A program made the translations under genes and the position numbers. DNA of 64,000 nt from Cronobacter muytjensii ATCC 51329. Its GTDB lineage: Bacteria; Pseudomonadota; Gammaproteobacteria; Enterobacterales; Enterobacteriaceae. The first letter of the stretch is position 1. Every line of letters begins with the position of its first letter. Below, in pieces: positions 8,384 to 18,000 of this stretch. The stretch lies in assembly GCF_001277195.1 (NCBI RefSeq), contig NZ_CP012268.1, positions 2,108,001 through 2,172,000 of the forward strand, read 5' to 3'. The notes beneath the pieces are model-generated. The model did not search any database, had not been told where the DNA came from, and saw nothing but the letters and a program-made list of their open reading frames with translations.

Positions 8384-8603
8384 CTCATTATCCTCGTAAC
8401 GTATCCTGAACGTCGTCTGTAAACCGCTGTCGCGCCCTTTCCTTCGCGCGACACCGGAAAGCCGGCGCGACAGGCCCGGCGAGCTTTCGCCGCAGCCTTC
8501 TGTGGCGCGGCGCGGTGCGTGCTGAACCGCTGCGGGTATCAACTACCTGTAGCCTGGATAACGCCCGCCTGCCATAAAAGCGGGGAAGGTTTCCGTCTGG
8601 CCG

Positions 8604-10022
8604 TCAGGCGTTTTTCAGCATCCACTCAATTTCCGTTTCGGTGATGAGCCGTTCGAACTGGATAAGCTCGTCGTTTTTACAGGCGTGAAACACCTCGCAA
8701 AAACGCGTGCCCAGCCGCTCGCGCATCGCCGGATGAACCTGGAATTCGTACAGGGCATCGCTCTGACGGATAGGAAACGGCGTTCCTTCCTGCTCCAGAC
8801 CGTTGCCTTCCACAGCCTCGGGCAGCGGCAAGTCGTTTTCCAGGCCGTGCACTATACCTGCAAGCACCGCAGACATCACGAGATAAGGGTTCGCATCGGC
8901 ACCCGCCACGCGATATTCCACGCGGTGGCTGTCGCGATCGCCGCAGGGAATGCGCAGCGCCACGGTGCGGTTGTTGTGGCCCCATGAGGCCTGGGTCGGC
9001 ACATACATGCCCGGCTGGAAACGGCGGTAGGAGTTGACGTTCGGCGCCAGTAACGCCATGGAGGCGGGCAGCATATCGATCATCCCGGCGAGCGCCTGCT
9101 TCAGCAGCGCGGAGTCGTCGCCGTCGGGCAGCGCCAGCACGTTCTGGCCGTTGTCATCGACGATGCTGATATGAATATGCATGCCGCTGCCGGCGTGTTC
9201 TTCATAGGGTTTGGCCATAAAGGTGGCCTGCATGCCATGCTTTTCAGCCACCAGCCGCACCAGACGCTTGAGCGCCAGCGCGTGATCGCAGGCCTGTAAC
9301 ACATTGTCGGTATGGTGGAGGTTGATTTCAAACTGGCCCGGCGAGGCTTCCGCCACGGCACCGTCGGCCGGGATTCTCTGCATCCGCGCCAGCTCGTCGA
9401 TATCGCTTAATACGTCGGCGAAGCGGTCGAGATTGTCCACCGAGTAGACCTGGCTTTGGGTGTTGCGATCCTGCGTGCCGGGCGCGCACGGCGGCTGGAG
9501 ATAGCCTTCCGCGTCGCGCTGGCGGTCAATGAGATAGAACTCCAGCTCTACCGCTACCACCGGGTGCAGACCGCGCTGGCGCAGCTGCTGCCAGAGCCGG
9601 TTAAGCACATTGCGCGGCTCAACGTCAAAGGGAGTACCATCTTCATCCTGCATGGTCAGCAGGAGCTGCCCGAGATATTCCGGGTCAGTCGCCGACGGCA
9701 CAAGGCTGCCCGCCACGGGTACGCAACGGCGGTCCGGCTCGCCGAGATCCTGTCCCAGCCCCGCCTCTTCCACCACATTACCCAGGATATCCATCGCAAA
9801 AACCGAGGCCGGGAAGTAACAGCCCTTCTCGACTTTCAGCAGACCTGCCACCGGGATGCGTTTGCCGCGAAAAGCGCCGTTAAGATCGGTGAGCATCACG
9901 TCGACATACTCCGTCAACGGGTAACGCTCCAGGTAGGCATTAACTTCGCGGGCAAACGCACTGGTTCGCCTCTCTTCACTGTGATGCACAAAATTCTCTA
10001 CTTCCACGATATTGGTTTCCAT
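8604..10022 (-). CDS. puuA: Gamma-glutamylputrescine synthetase PuuA
   Basis: First enzyme of the Puu pathway: ATP-dependent ligation of glutamate to putrescine in the cytoplasm. The 472 residues have glutamine-synthetase architecture: an N-terminal beta-grasp part (LTEYVDVMLTDLNGAFRGKR), the metal-binding VAVELEFYL, the segment EASPGQFEINLHH, and HAGSGMHIHIS. The length equals E. coli PuuA. The gene is divergent from puuD across a 213-bp region with PuuR-like sites. The internal Ala-Met-rich insertions of ordinary GlnA are absent, so assimilatory glutamine synthetase is excluded. Confidence 0.95.
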   Translation of the reverse strand: METNIVEVENFVHHSEERRTSAFAREVNAYLERYPLTEYVDVMLTDLNGAFRGKRIPVAGLLKVEKGCYFPASVFAMDILGNVVEEAGLGQDLGEPDRRCVPVAGSLVPSATDPEYLGQLLLTMQDEDGTPFDVEPRNVLNRLWQQLRQRGLHPVVAVELEFYLIDRQRDAEGYLQPPCAPGTQDRNTQSQVYSVDNLDRFADVLSDIDELARMQRIPADGAVAEASPGQFEINLHHTDNVLQACDHALALKRLVRLVAEKHGMQATFMAKPYEEHAGSGMHIHISIVDDNGQNVLALPDGDDSALLKQALAGMIDMLPASMALLAPNVNSYRRFQPGMYVPTQASWGHNNRTVALRIPCGDRDSHRVEYRVAGADANPYLVMSAVLAGIVHGLENDLPLPEAVEGNGLEQEGTPFPIRQSDALYEFQVHPAMRERLGTRFCEVFHACKNDELIQFERLITETEIEWMLKNA

Positions 10023-10065
10023 GATTTACCGCCGTTGTTGCAGATGCCGGTCTGCGCAGTCAGAC

Positions 10066-10080
10066 CGTTCGATATAATTT
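10066..10080 (-). promoter_or_regulatory. Candidate PuuR operator near puuA
   Basis: Read on the minus strand the sequence is AAATTATATCGAACG, 11 of 15 matches to the PuuR consensus AAAATATAATGAACA recalled from E. coli. It lies about 45 bp upstream of the puuA start, where a repressor would block initiation. Confidence 0.5.
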
Positions 10081-10163
10081 CCACTTTTAGAATCTAGATG
10101 CAACAGAAATGTTTTTCAAATGTTAAATGTGGTTTGAATTTTGGTTACAGCGCTGCTAGATTG

Positions 10164-10178
10164 AGAAAATATTGAACA
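10164..10178 (+). promoter_or_regulatory. Candidate PuuR operator near puuD
   Basis: AGAAAATATTGAACA matches 12 of 15 positions of the PuuR consensus, including the complete TGAACA end. It lies about 58 bp upstream of the puuD start within the divergent puuA-puuD promoter region, as expected for autoregulated puu genes. Confidence 0.55.
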
Positions 10179-10235
10179 GCAAGGCGGTACAAAGGCGTAA
10201 TTTGTACATAATTTAGTCCAGCGCGAGAGGAAAGT

Positions 10236-11003
10236 ATGGGCATTATATTTAACAGGCCGTTGATTGGCGTAGTGATGTGCAGAAACAGTATTAAGGGGCA
10301 CCCGAGCCAGACGTTGCAAGAGAAGTACATTAACGCCGTGCTTAACGCCGGCGGCTTGCCGGTGCCCCTGCCTCATATCGTCGCTGAGCCTGTTCTTCTC
10401 GATCAGCTGCTGGCCGAACTCGACGGGATAGTGCTCCCCGGCAGCCCCAGCAATGTCCAGCCGCACCTGTATGGTGAAAACGGCGATGAGCCTGCCGCCG
10501 ACCCCGGGCGGGACACTCTGAGCATCGCGCTGATAGAGCGCGCGCTGGAAAGGCGCATCCCCCTTTTCGCCATCTGTCGCGGGCTTCAGGAACTGGTTGT
10601 CGCGACAGGAGGGACGCTGTATCGTCGGCTGTTCGATCAACCGGAGCTGCTGGAGCACCGGGAAGATCCCGAGCTTCCGCTGGAGCAGCAATACGCCCCA
10701 TCCCACGAAGTGCAGGTCGTGCCGGGCGGACTTATCAGCAAACTGATACCGGGCTGCAATACGTTTTGGGTAAATTCACTGCATGGTCAGGGCGCCCGCA
10801 CGCTGGGCGCGCAGCTGCGCGTCGAGGCGCGCTCGCCGGATGGCCTGGTGGAAGCCGCAAGCGTCGTCGAACATCCGTTTGCACTGGGGGTGCAGTGGCA
10901 CCCGGAATGGAACAGCAGCGAATACGCACTCTCGCGGCTGTTGTTTGAGGGTTTTATTACCGCCTGTCGGGGGTATCGGGAAGAAAAGCCCCGACCCGCC
11001 TGA
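10236..11003 (+). CDS. puuD: Gamma-glutamyl-GABA hydrolase PuuD
   Basis: Class I glutamine-amidotransferase-like hydrolase that releases GABA and glutamate from gamma-glutamyl-GABA, the last Puu-specific step. In the 255 residues, the nucleophile elbow is FAICRGLQEL (Cys about 114) and the catalytic His is in GVQWHPEWN near the C-terminus. IGVVMCRN at the N-terminus and LPGSPSNVQPHLYGENGDEP are strongly conserved with E. coli. AGAGGAAAG lies upstream of the ATG. puuR follows by 24 bp. Confidence 0.95.
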   Translation: MGIIFNRPLIGVVMCRNSIKGHPSQTLQEKYINAVLNAGGLPVPLPHIVAEPVLLDQLLAELDGIVLPGSPSNVQPHLYGENGDEPAADPGRDTLSIALIERALERRIPLFAICRGLQELVVATGGTLYRRLFDQPELLEHREDPELPLEQQYAPSHEVQVVPGGLISKLIPGCNTFWVNSLHGQGARTLGAQLRVEARSPDGLVEAASVVEHPFALGVQWHPEWNSSEYALSRLLFEGFITACRGYREEKPRPA

Positions 11004-11027
11004 CGTTACTATAAAGGAAGAAAATCT

Positions 11028-11585
11028 ATGAGCGATGTCACCCTGGCGCCGGGGAAGCGTTTAGCGCAGATCCGCCAGCAACTGGGTTTGTCGCAGCGCC
11101 GCGTCGCTGAGCTTTCCGGGCTAACGCATAGCGCTATCAGCACCATTGAACAGGACAAAGTCAGTCCGGCCATCAGCACCCAGCAAAAGCTGCTGAAGGT
11201 TTACGGGCTTTCGCTGTCGGAATTTTTCGCCGAACCAGAAAAACCGGACGAACCCCAGGTCGTCATCAATCAGGACGATTTGATTGAGATTGGCAGTCAG
11301 GGCGTTTCGATGAAGCTGATTCATAACGGGAACCCCCATCGCACGCTGGCGATGCTTTTTGAAACCTACCAGCCCGGCACCACGACCGGGGAGAGGATCA
11401 AACATCAGGGTGAAGAGATTGGCACCCTGCTGGAAGGGGAAATCGTGCTGACCGTCAATGGCCAGACGTTCCACCTGACCGCAGGCCAGAGCTATGCCAT
11501 CAACACCGGCATACCTCACAGCTTCAGCAATACCTCGGCCGGGATCTGCCGCATTATCAGCGCGCATACGCCCACCACCTTCTGA
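11028..11585 (+). CDS. puuR: Puu pathway repressor PuuR
   Basis: Repressor of the puu genes, released by putrescine. The 185-residue protein has an N-terminal Xre-type helix-turn-helix (residues about 8-62, including LGLSQRRVAELSGLTHSAIS) and a C-terminal cupin domain (about 105-180) with EEIGTLLEGEIVLTVNGQ and YAINTGIPHSF. It lies directly behind puuD with GGAAG ahead of the ATG. The two candidate operators in the puuA-puuD gap are its likely targets. Confidence 0.94.
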   Translation: MSDVTLAPGKRLAQIRQQLGLSQRRVAELSGLTHSAISTIEQDKVSPAISTQQKLLKVYGLSLSEFFAEPEKPDEPQVVINQDDLIEIGSQGVSMKLIHNGNPHRTLAMLFETYQPGTTTGERIKHQGEEIGTLLEGEIVLTVNGQTFHLTAGQSYAINTGIPHSFSNTSAGICRIISAHTPTTF

Positions 11586-11751
11586 CAACCGTTCAGCGCG
11601 TTCGGTTAGCAGAAGACGCCGGGCGCGCCTGACACGGGCCGCATCTGACCTGAGCTTCACGGGCGATTTCGCCTGCGGGCTTGTGCGTCGCAAATTTGGG
11701 CGAAACGCCCCGTTCATTACGCGCTAACCCTTTGTTATCACAGGAGAGGCT

Positions 11752-13251
11752 ATGGAATTTCATCATTTACGTTACTGGCAGGAGAACGCAGAGCGTCTGT
11801 CCATCGAAGGCCGGTTGTTTTATCAGGGCGCGTATCGCCGGGCGGCCAGCGGCGACACATTCACGGTCTTTAACCCGGCGACCGGTCAGGCGCTGGCGAA
11901 CGTGGCGCGCGGCGCGCAAACCGATGTCGATAACGCGGTCGCCAGCGCTCGCGCAGTGTTTGAGCGCGGCGACTGGTCGCAGGCGTCGCCCGGCACCCGT
12001 AAAGCGGTGCTGCTGCGCCTGGCGAGCCTGATGGAGCAGCATCACGAGGAGCTGGCGCTGCTGGAGTCGCTCGACACCGGCAAACCGATTCGCCATACCC
12101 TGCGTGATGATATTCCGGGTGCCGCCCGCGCCCTGCGCTGGTACGCCGAAGCGGTCGATAAATGCTATGGCGAGGTAGCCCCAACCGGCCCGGAGGCGCT
12201 GGCGATGATCGTGCGTGAGCCTGTCGGAGTTGTGGCGGCGGTGGTGCCGTGGAATTTCCCGCTGCTGCTCGCCTGCTGGAAGCTCGGCCCGGCACTCGCC
12301 GCCGGGAACAGCGTGGTGCTAAAGCCCTCGGAGAAATCGCCGCTGACCGCGCTGCGTCTCGCCGGGCTCGCTCAGGAGGCGGGGCTGCCGGACGGCGTGC
12401 TGAATGTGATCCCCGGCTTCGGCCATGAGGCAGGCCAGGCGCTCTCCCTCCACCCGGATGTGGACGTGATGACCTTTACCGGATCAACCCGCACCGGAAA
12501 ACAGCTGCTGAAAGACGCGGGGGATTCCAACATGAAACGCGTCTGGCTCGAAGCGGGCGGCAAGAGCGCCAATATCGTTTTCGCCGACTGTCCGGACCTC
12601 GACCAGGCCGCCGCCGCAACCGCTGCCGGGATCTTCTATAACCAGGGCCAGGTCTGTATCGCGGGCACCCGTCTGCTGGTGGAGGCGTCGGTTAAAGACG
12701 CGTTTCTGGCGCGGCTTAAAGCCCATGCCCAAAGCTATACGCCCGGCGATCCGCTCGACCCTGACACCGTCATGGGCACGCTGATTGACGACGAACACGC
12801 CGCCTGCGTGCGCCGTTATATCGAGCTTGGGCAGGAACAGGGCGCGACGCTGTGGCTGGATGGCCGCACCCAGCCGCATAGCGCGAGCGTCGGCCCGACG
12901 ATTTTTACCGACGTCGATGGCCAGATGCGCATCGCCCGTGAAGAGATCTTCGGCCCGGTACTGGCGGTAACGACATTCACCCGCGAGCAGGAGGCGCTGC
13001 GGCTCGCCAACGACAGCGACTACGGGCTGGGCGCGGCGGTCTGGACGCGGTCGCTCTCCCGCGCGCACCGCATGGCGCGCCGCCTGAAAGCCGGCTCGGT
13101 GTTTATCAACAACTACAACGACGGCGATATGACCGTACCGTTCGGCGGCTATAAGCAGAGCGGCAACGGGCGCGACAAATCGCTGCACGCGCTGGAAAAA
13201 TTTACTGAACTGAAAACCATCTGGATGAGCCTGGAGCAGAACCATGACTGA
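11752..13251 (+). CDS. puuC: Gamma-glutamyl-gamma-aminobutyraldehyde dehydrogenase PuuC
   Basis: NAD(P)-dependent aldehyde dehydrogenase that oxidises gamma-glutamyl-gamma-aminobutyraldehyde to gamma-glutamyl-GABA. The 499 residues contain the cofactor site segment PWNFPLLL...KPSEKSP, FTGSTRTGKQL, the catalytic Glu in LEAGGKSANIV and the catalytic Cys in NQGQVCIAGTR. The N-terminus MEFHHLRYWQ aligns with E. coli PuuC. It is separated from puuR by 166 bp with no other gene and overlaps puuB by 8 nt. Confidence 0.95.
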   Translation: MEFHHLRYWQENAERLSIEGRLFYQGAYRRAASGDTFTVFNPATGQALANVARGAQTDVDNAVASARAVFERGDWSQASPGTRKAVLLRLASLMEQHHEELALLESLDTGKPIRHTLRDDIPGAARALRWYAEAVDKCYGEVAPTGPEALAMIVREPVGVVAAVVPWNFPLLLACWKLGPALAAGNSVVLKPSEKSPLTALRLAGLAQEAGLPDGVLNVIPGFGHEAGQALSLHPDVDVMTFTGSTRTGKQLLKDAGDSNMKRVWLEAGGKSANIVFADCPDLDQAAAATAAGIFYNQGQVCIAGTRLLVEASVKDAFLARLKAHAQSYTPGDPLDPDTVMGTLIDDEHAACVRRYIELGQEQGATLWLDGRTQPHSASVGPTIFTDVDGQMRIAREEIFGPVLAVTTFTREQEALRLANDSDYGLGAAVWTRSLSRAHRMARRLKAGSVFINNYNDGDMTVPFGGYKQSGNGRDKSLHALEKFTELKTIWMSLEQNHD

Positions 13252-14524
13252 ACATGTAAACAGTTACTATGCCGCAAGCGCTAACCCACACGCGCCCTTC
13301 CCGACGCTGACGGAGTCGGTGCAGTGCGATGTCTGTATTATCGGCGGCGGCTATACCGGGCTTTCTTCAGCGCTGCATCTGGTGGAGCAAGGCTATGACG
13401 TGGTACTGCTGGAATCGGCGCGCATCGGCTACGGCGCGAGCGGGCGCAACGGCGGCCAGGTGGTGAACTCCTACAGCCGCGATATCGACGTTATCGAAGC
13501 GCGCTACGGCACCGACACCGCGCGGATGCTCGGCAGCATGATGTTTGAAGGCGGCGAGATCATCCGCGAGCGCATTGCGCGTTACGATATCCAGTGTGAC
13601 TATCGCCCCGGCGGGCTGTTTGTGGCGCTTAACCGCAAGCAGTATCTGGGCCTGATGGAGCAGAAGGCGAACTGGGAGCGCTACGGCAATAACGGCCTGG
13701 AGCTGCTGGACGCCGATGCGGTACGTGGCGAGATCGCAAGCCAGCGTTACACCGGCGCGCTGCTCGACCGCAACGGCGGCCATATTCATCCGCTGAATCT
13801 GGCGCTAGGCGAAGCCGAGGCGATTCGCCAGCAGGGCGGGAAAATTTTTGAGCAGTCGGCGGCGGTAAGTATCACCCACGGTCAGCCTGCCGTGGTGAAA
13901 ACCGACAAAGGCCAGGTAACGGCGCGCTATGTGATTGTGGCGGGCAACGCCTATCTCGGCACCCGGCTGGAGCCCGCGCTCGCGCGGCGCAGTATGCCGT
14001 GCGGCACCCAGGTGGTGACGACCGAGCCGCTGGCCCCCGAGGTGGCCGCGTCGCTGCTGCCGAATAATTATTGCGTCGAGGACTGCAATTATCTGCTCGA
14101 CTATTACCGCCTCACCGCCGACAACCGGCTGCTTTACGGCGGCGGCGTGGTCTACGGCGCGCGCGACCCGGATGATATCGACCGGCTGATTATGCCGAAG
14201 CTGCTGAAGACCTTCCCACAGTTGAAAGGCGTGAAAATCGATTACCGCTGGACCGGGAATTTCCTGCTGACGCTGTCACGCATGCCGCAGTTCGGACGGC
14301 TTGAGAACAACATTTATTATATGCAGGGCGACAGCGGCCACGGGGTGACCTGTACCCATCTTGCCGGGAAGCTCATCTCCGAGGCGCTGCGCGGCGACGC
14401 CGAGCGGTTCGACGCGTTCGCCACCCTCCCCCATTACCCGTTCCCCGGCGGGCGCTCGTTCCAGATCCCGTTTACCGCGATGGGTGCCGCGTATTACAGC
14501 CTGCGGGATCGGCTGGGCGTGTGA
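13244..14524 (+). CDS. puuB: Gamma-glutamylputrescine oxidoreductase PuuB
   Basis: FAD-dependent oxidase that converts gamma-glutamylputrescine to the aldehyde substrate of PuuC. In the 426-residue DAO-family protein, the Rossmann motif is VCIIGGGYTGLSSALHL near residue 30 and is followed by GYGASGRNGGQV. The C-terminal FAD contact YMQGDSGHGVTCTHLAG is present. It is the last puu gene here: in E. coli puuE (GABA aminotransferase) follows, but this gene is followed only by repeats. Confidence 0.95.
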   Translation: MTEHVNSYYAASANPHAPFPTLTESVQCDVCIIGGGYTGLSSALHLVEQGYDVVLLESARIGYGASGRNGGQVVNSYSRDIDVIEARYGTDTARMLGSMMFEGGEIIRERIARYDIQCDYRPGGLFVALNRKQYLGLMEQKANWERYGNNGLELLDADAVRGEIASQRYTGALLDRNGGHIHPLNLALGEAEAIRQQGGKIFEQSAAVSITHGQPAVVKTDKGQVTARYVIVAGNAYLGTRLEPALARRSMPCGTQVVTTEPLAPEVAASLLPNNYCVEDCNYLLDYYRLTADNRLLYGGGVVYGARDPDDIDRLIMPKLLKTFPQLKGVKIDYRWTGNFLLTLSRMPQFGRLENNIYYMQGDSGHGVTCTHLAGKLISEALRGDAERFDAFATLPHYPFPGGRSFQIPFTAMGAAYYSLRDRLGV

Positions 14525-14530
14525 GTGTCA

Positions 14531-14611
14531 TGGTGGGTGCGCTTCGCTTACCCACCCTACATCAAACGTGAGGCCCAATATCGTAGGGCGGGTAAGCGCA
14601 GCGCACCCGCC
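14531..14611. repeat. BIME: two REP-like palindromes in opposite orientation
   Basis: Unit 1 (14531-14560) reads TGGTGGGTGCGCTTCGCTTA then CCCACCCTAC. Unit 2 (14583-14611) reads GTAGGGCGGGTAAGCGCAGC then GCACCCGCC, the inverse orientation of the same element. Such head-to-tail inverted REP pairs are bacterial interspersed mosaic elements, typical of enterobacterial 3' gene ends; here they directly follow puuB. Confidence 0.8.
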
Positions 14612-14691
14612 GTTTGAGATATGGGACGCTAAGGCGATGGTTTTGCTCCGGCTTAAAAAAATCGGCCGCGCCGTTTCGCCGCAGGCCGGGA

Positions 14692-14846
14692 CGCACCGGA
14701 AGGACCCGGTGCGAGGGCATGACAATACAGGGACGTATTGTCATGCCCGACCCGTGGCCGGAGGGAATAAGGCGCGGCTTCCCCGCAGGGGCGATTTTAT
14801 GCCGGGAGCCGGGATTGCAAAGGGGGCGGCGGCGAGCCCCCTTTGC
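14692..14846. repeat. Array of three perfect hairpins in the noncoding gap
   Basis: Three perfect inverted repeats occur in 155 bp. CGCACCGG/CCGGTGCG has 8-bp arms and a 6-nt loop (14692-14713). GGGCATGACAATAC/GTATTGTCATGCCC has 14-bp arms and a 6-nt loop (14715-14748). GCAAAGGGGGC/GCCCCCTTTGC has 11-bp arms and an 8-nt loop (14817-14846). No U-run follows any of them, so they are not simple terminators. The array could be a small non-autonomous repeat, a structured RNA or a cruciform-forming site. Frames running through it look like chance. Confidence 0.65.
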
Positions 14847-14952
14847 ACGTTCGCGTGAGGAAGACGCACACATAAACGCGGCGTTATGGCGAACGGAACG
14901 TATTCCCCAACCTGATATATTTCTCTTCCCCGGTATTTTCCCAAAACGCAAA

Positions 14953-14982
14953 TGGTGGGTGCGCTGCGCTTACCCACCCTAC
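14953..14982 (+). repeat. REP-like palindrome, third copy in the gap
   Basis: TGGTGGGTGCGCTGCGCTTA then CCCACCCTAC differs from the unit at 14531 at a single base in the loop. It bounds the right side of the hairpin array, so the structured segment is enclosed by REP elements on both sides. Confidence 0.8.
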
Positions 14983-15031
14983 CATTCCCCGCTATCGCAC
15001 CCCGCCATCTCCCCCACCCTTTATTACACGC

Positions 15032-15060
15032 AAAAAAAAGCCGCCCCGTGTGGGGCGGCT
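15032..15060 (-). terminator. Rho-independent terminator of the autotransporter gene
   Basis: On the minus strand AGCCGCCCC-acac-GGGGCGGCT is followed by eight T residues. It starts 18 nt after the autotransporter stop codon and is oriented to end that transcript. Confidence 0.93.
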
Positions 15061-15077
15061 GTTCTCATTGCCTGTTA

Positions 15078-18000
15078 TCAGAAGCTGACTTTCAGCGTCA
15101 CCTGACCGCCGTAGCCGCCGGTACCGGCGTCATCGATGGTTTTGGTGTAACCGGCGCGAACGCCAAGCGTCACGTTGTCGCGGATCTGGCCGTCAATGCC
15201 CACATCCAGCGCGGCGGCGGTGCCGTCCTGATCCGGATTGAAGGACACTTCACTGCCTGCCACACCCGGCGCGCTCACGTTCACATCGCCTTTGGAGTCG
15301 AACGTCTGAATAAAGGACGGACGGACCCACCAGCTAACCGGCGGCGGGTTGCCTGTCGTCTTCAGCGTCGCGTTGTTGCCAAAGCGCAGACCGGCACGCA
15401 CCTGCTGGCTGTGACCGTCGCCGAACTGCACGTCGGCGGCATCGTCATCGCCATCTTTCAGGTTCACGCCGCGGTACTGGTATTGCACCTGCGGTTCAAG
15501 CACCAGGCCGCTGCCGATATCAAACGGCAGACCCGTTTCGAAGGAGCCGACATAGCCCCAGCCGTGGGTTTTCAGGCCGTCGCCGTCACGCGGGTCGGTG
15601 TCAAAGTTATGACGCGTACCCTGCGCCACCACGTCAACCCACCAGCCGCTTTCATGTACGCCGTTCACATACAGACCGGCGCTGTAAGCGTCATCACGCA
15701 CCGTACCCGCTTTCGATTTCTCGCTGCGCTGTACGTCTACGGCTGAGAGGCCCGCCGCACCGTAGATGCCCACGCCCCATTCCATGGAGGATGCTGTCGC
15801 TCTCCACAGGTCGCTACCGATCTGCAGGAAGGTGTAGCCGCCTTTGCTTTCCGGCGTGTTGCCGTTACGCAGGTCAGACGCGCCGTGATCGTGGCTCAGC
15901 TGACCGGCTTGGAAGCGAGCCCACAGGTTGCTGCCATCCTCCGTCGGAGTACGCGCGGCATAACGACGGCTGTCGAGTGAACCGAGCAGCGCGCTGTCGT
16001 AGTCCATCGCCTGCGCATAGAGCGAGCTGTAGAGGTACATGGCCGAACGGTAGTTCTGCGGGCCATTCTCGTCGCCGTTGCCGGCTGCCGTGGTCAGATA
16101 CCAGCTTTCGCTGCCAGCGCCCTGACGCAGGCTGTAGTTATACGCCCCCGCCTGCAGGTTACCCGCAAGGCTGAACGCGTCATCGGTGGTGGTCGCGCCG
16201 TTGATAGCGTTTACCACCTGGATACCGTCGCCGGTGGTGCGTGCGCCCAGACCGCCCTGGTTACGGATGGCGATGCGGGTGTTGCCGGTGGCGGTGCCGC
16301 CGTCGAGGATCAGGCTGTCGGTGGTGGCCGTCCCGCCCTGGAACAGGGTGTTCAGGGTGATGGTGCCGCCGTTGCCCGTCAGATTAGTGACCGTCAGGGT
16401 TTTCGGTACAAACGCACCGGTCGGCGCCTGATAATCGACAGATCCGCCCAGCGTCAGGTTATTGAGCAGGGAGTCATCCGTCATCAGCCAGGTCGAGCCT
16501 GCGTCAACGGTCAGGTCGGTCGGGTCAATCATACCGGTCAGGGTGGTGCCGTTGGTCAACTGCAACGATGTGCCGAGCTGCGCGATGATATCCGTGACCG
16601 CCTCCAGGCCGCTGAATACCAGGGTGCCGCTTTGCAGCCAGGTGCCGCCGGTCTGGTTAAGTACGCCGCTTACGGTCAGCGTGCCTTCGCCTTCTTTATA
16701 CAGGCTACCGGTGCCGCTGATGTTGGCCGCGATGGTGTTGTCGCTCTCATCGGTGGTTACGCTCAGTTTGCCGGTGTTGGTCACGTTGCCGGAAATGGTC
16801 GAACCGTCGTTCAGCGCGGTGGTGCCGGTCAGAATACCGCCATCCGCCACGCTGAGCTTACCGCCGTTCTGCACCACGGTGTTGTTGGCGATGCCGTCCG
16901 CCGCCACGGTGAGCAGACCGCCGCTTTCCAGCAGCAGGTTGTTTGCGAGCTTATTGGCGATAGAGAACTGACCCAGCGCGTTCGTGCCGTCAACCGTGGT
17001 GTCGGTGCCGGCGATAATGCCCGCGCCGCTGTTCAGGTCGATGTTGGTCGCCTCGGCCTCATCCGCCACGGCCAGCATACCGCCCTGGTGAATGATGGTC
17101 TGGTCGGCCACGCCGCCTTTACGGATATACTGCACGCCGCCTTTGGTCACCGTGGTCGCGATAGCGGTGCCGCCGAGCGTCACGCTCTGGCTGCCATTTT
17201 CGCTGACGGTTGACGAGGCCACCGTACCGCCCTGATTCACCACCTGATCGCCGACCACGGTGTTGTCGATAACAATCGCGCCGTCATTGACGTTCTGCAC
17301 CCCGCCCGCCTGGATGATGGTCGAGATAACCGTACCGCCGCTGTTGACGTTTTGCGTACCGCCCAGATTGATGTTCGTGCTGGTCGCCGTACCGCCAGTC
17401 AGGACGTTCTGCACACCGCCGTTAGCGATATTGGTGTTGAACGTCTGGCCGCCGTTATAGATGTTCTGCACGCTGCGCTCATAAAGGCTGGTGTTTTTCG
17501 CCACGCCGCCCTCATAAACGTTCTGTACCGCGTTGGCCGCGAGTTCGGAGCCGTCAGCGGTACCGCGCACGTTCTGCACCGACTCGTTGATAAGCACCGT
17601 GCTTTCTGCCGTCGCGCCCGCGCCGATGTTCTGCACGGCGGCGGTATCCATAATGGTGCTCACCGCACGCCCGCCGCTCAGCAGATTCTGCTCAGCGCCG
17701 CGGTTGCGCGTGCCGTACACTACCGCGCCGTTATAGACCGTCTGTTTCGCATCGTCATTCAGCCAGGTGGAGTTGACGTTCGCGCCCTGGTAAACACGCT
17801 GCTCACCATTGTCATAGATTTCGGTGCCGGTCGTGGTGCCGTAAACATCCTGAACGCCGTTATCATTGATCATGGTGACGTCAGCCGTGGCGCCCTGATT
17901 CACGCGCTGGTAGCCGCCGTTTTGCAAAATGGTGACGACAGAACGACCGCTCAGGATCTGCTTGCCTTCAACGATAGTGAAGTCCGTGACGCCGCCCGCG

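Noticed and set aside
14692..14748. CRISPR-like array suspected from regular palindromes
   Set aside because: The three hairpins differ in sequence and there are no equal spacers or direct repeats.
14361..15105. Overlapping frames of 65-165 codons in the puuB/autotransporter gap
   Set aside because: They run through REP units and palindromes on both strands with no consistent ribosome-binding site; treated as chance frames.
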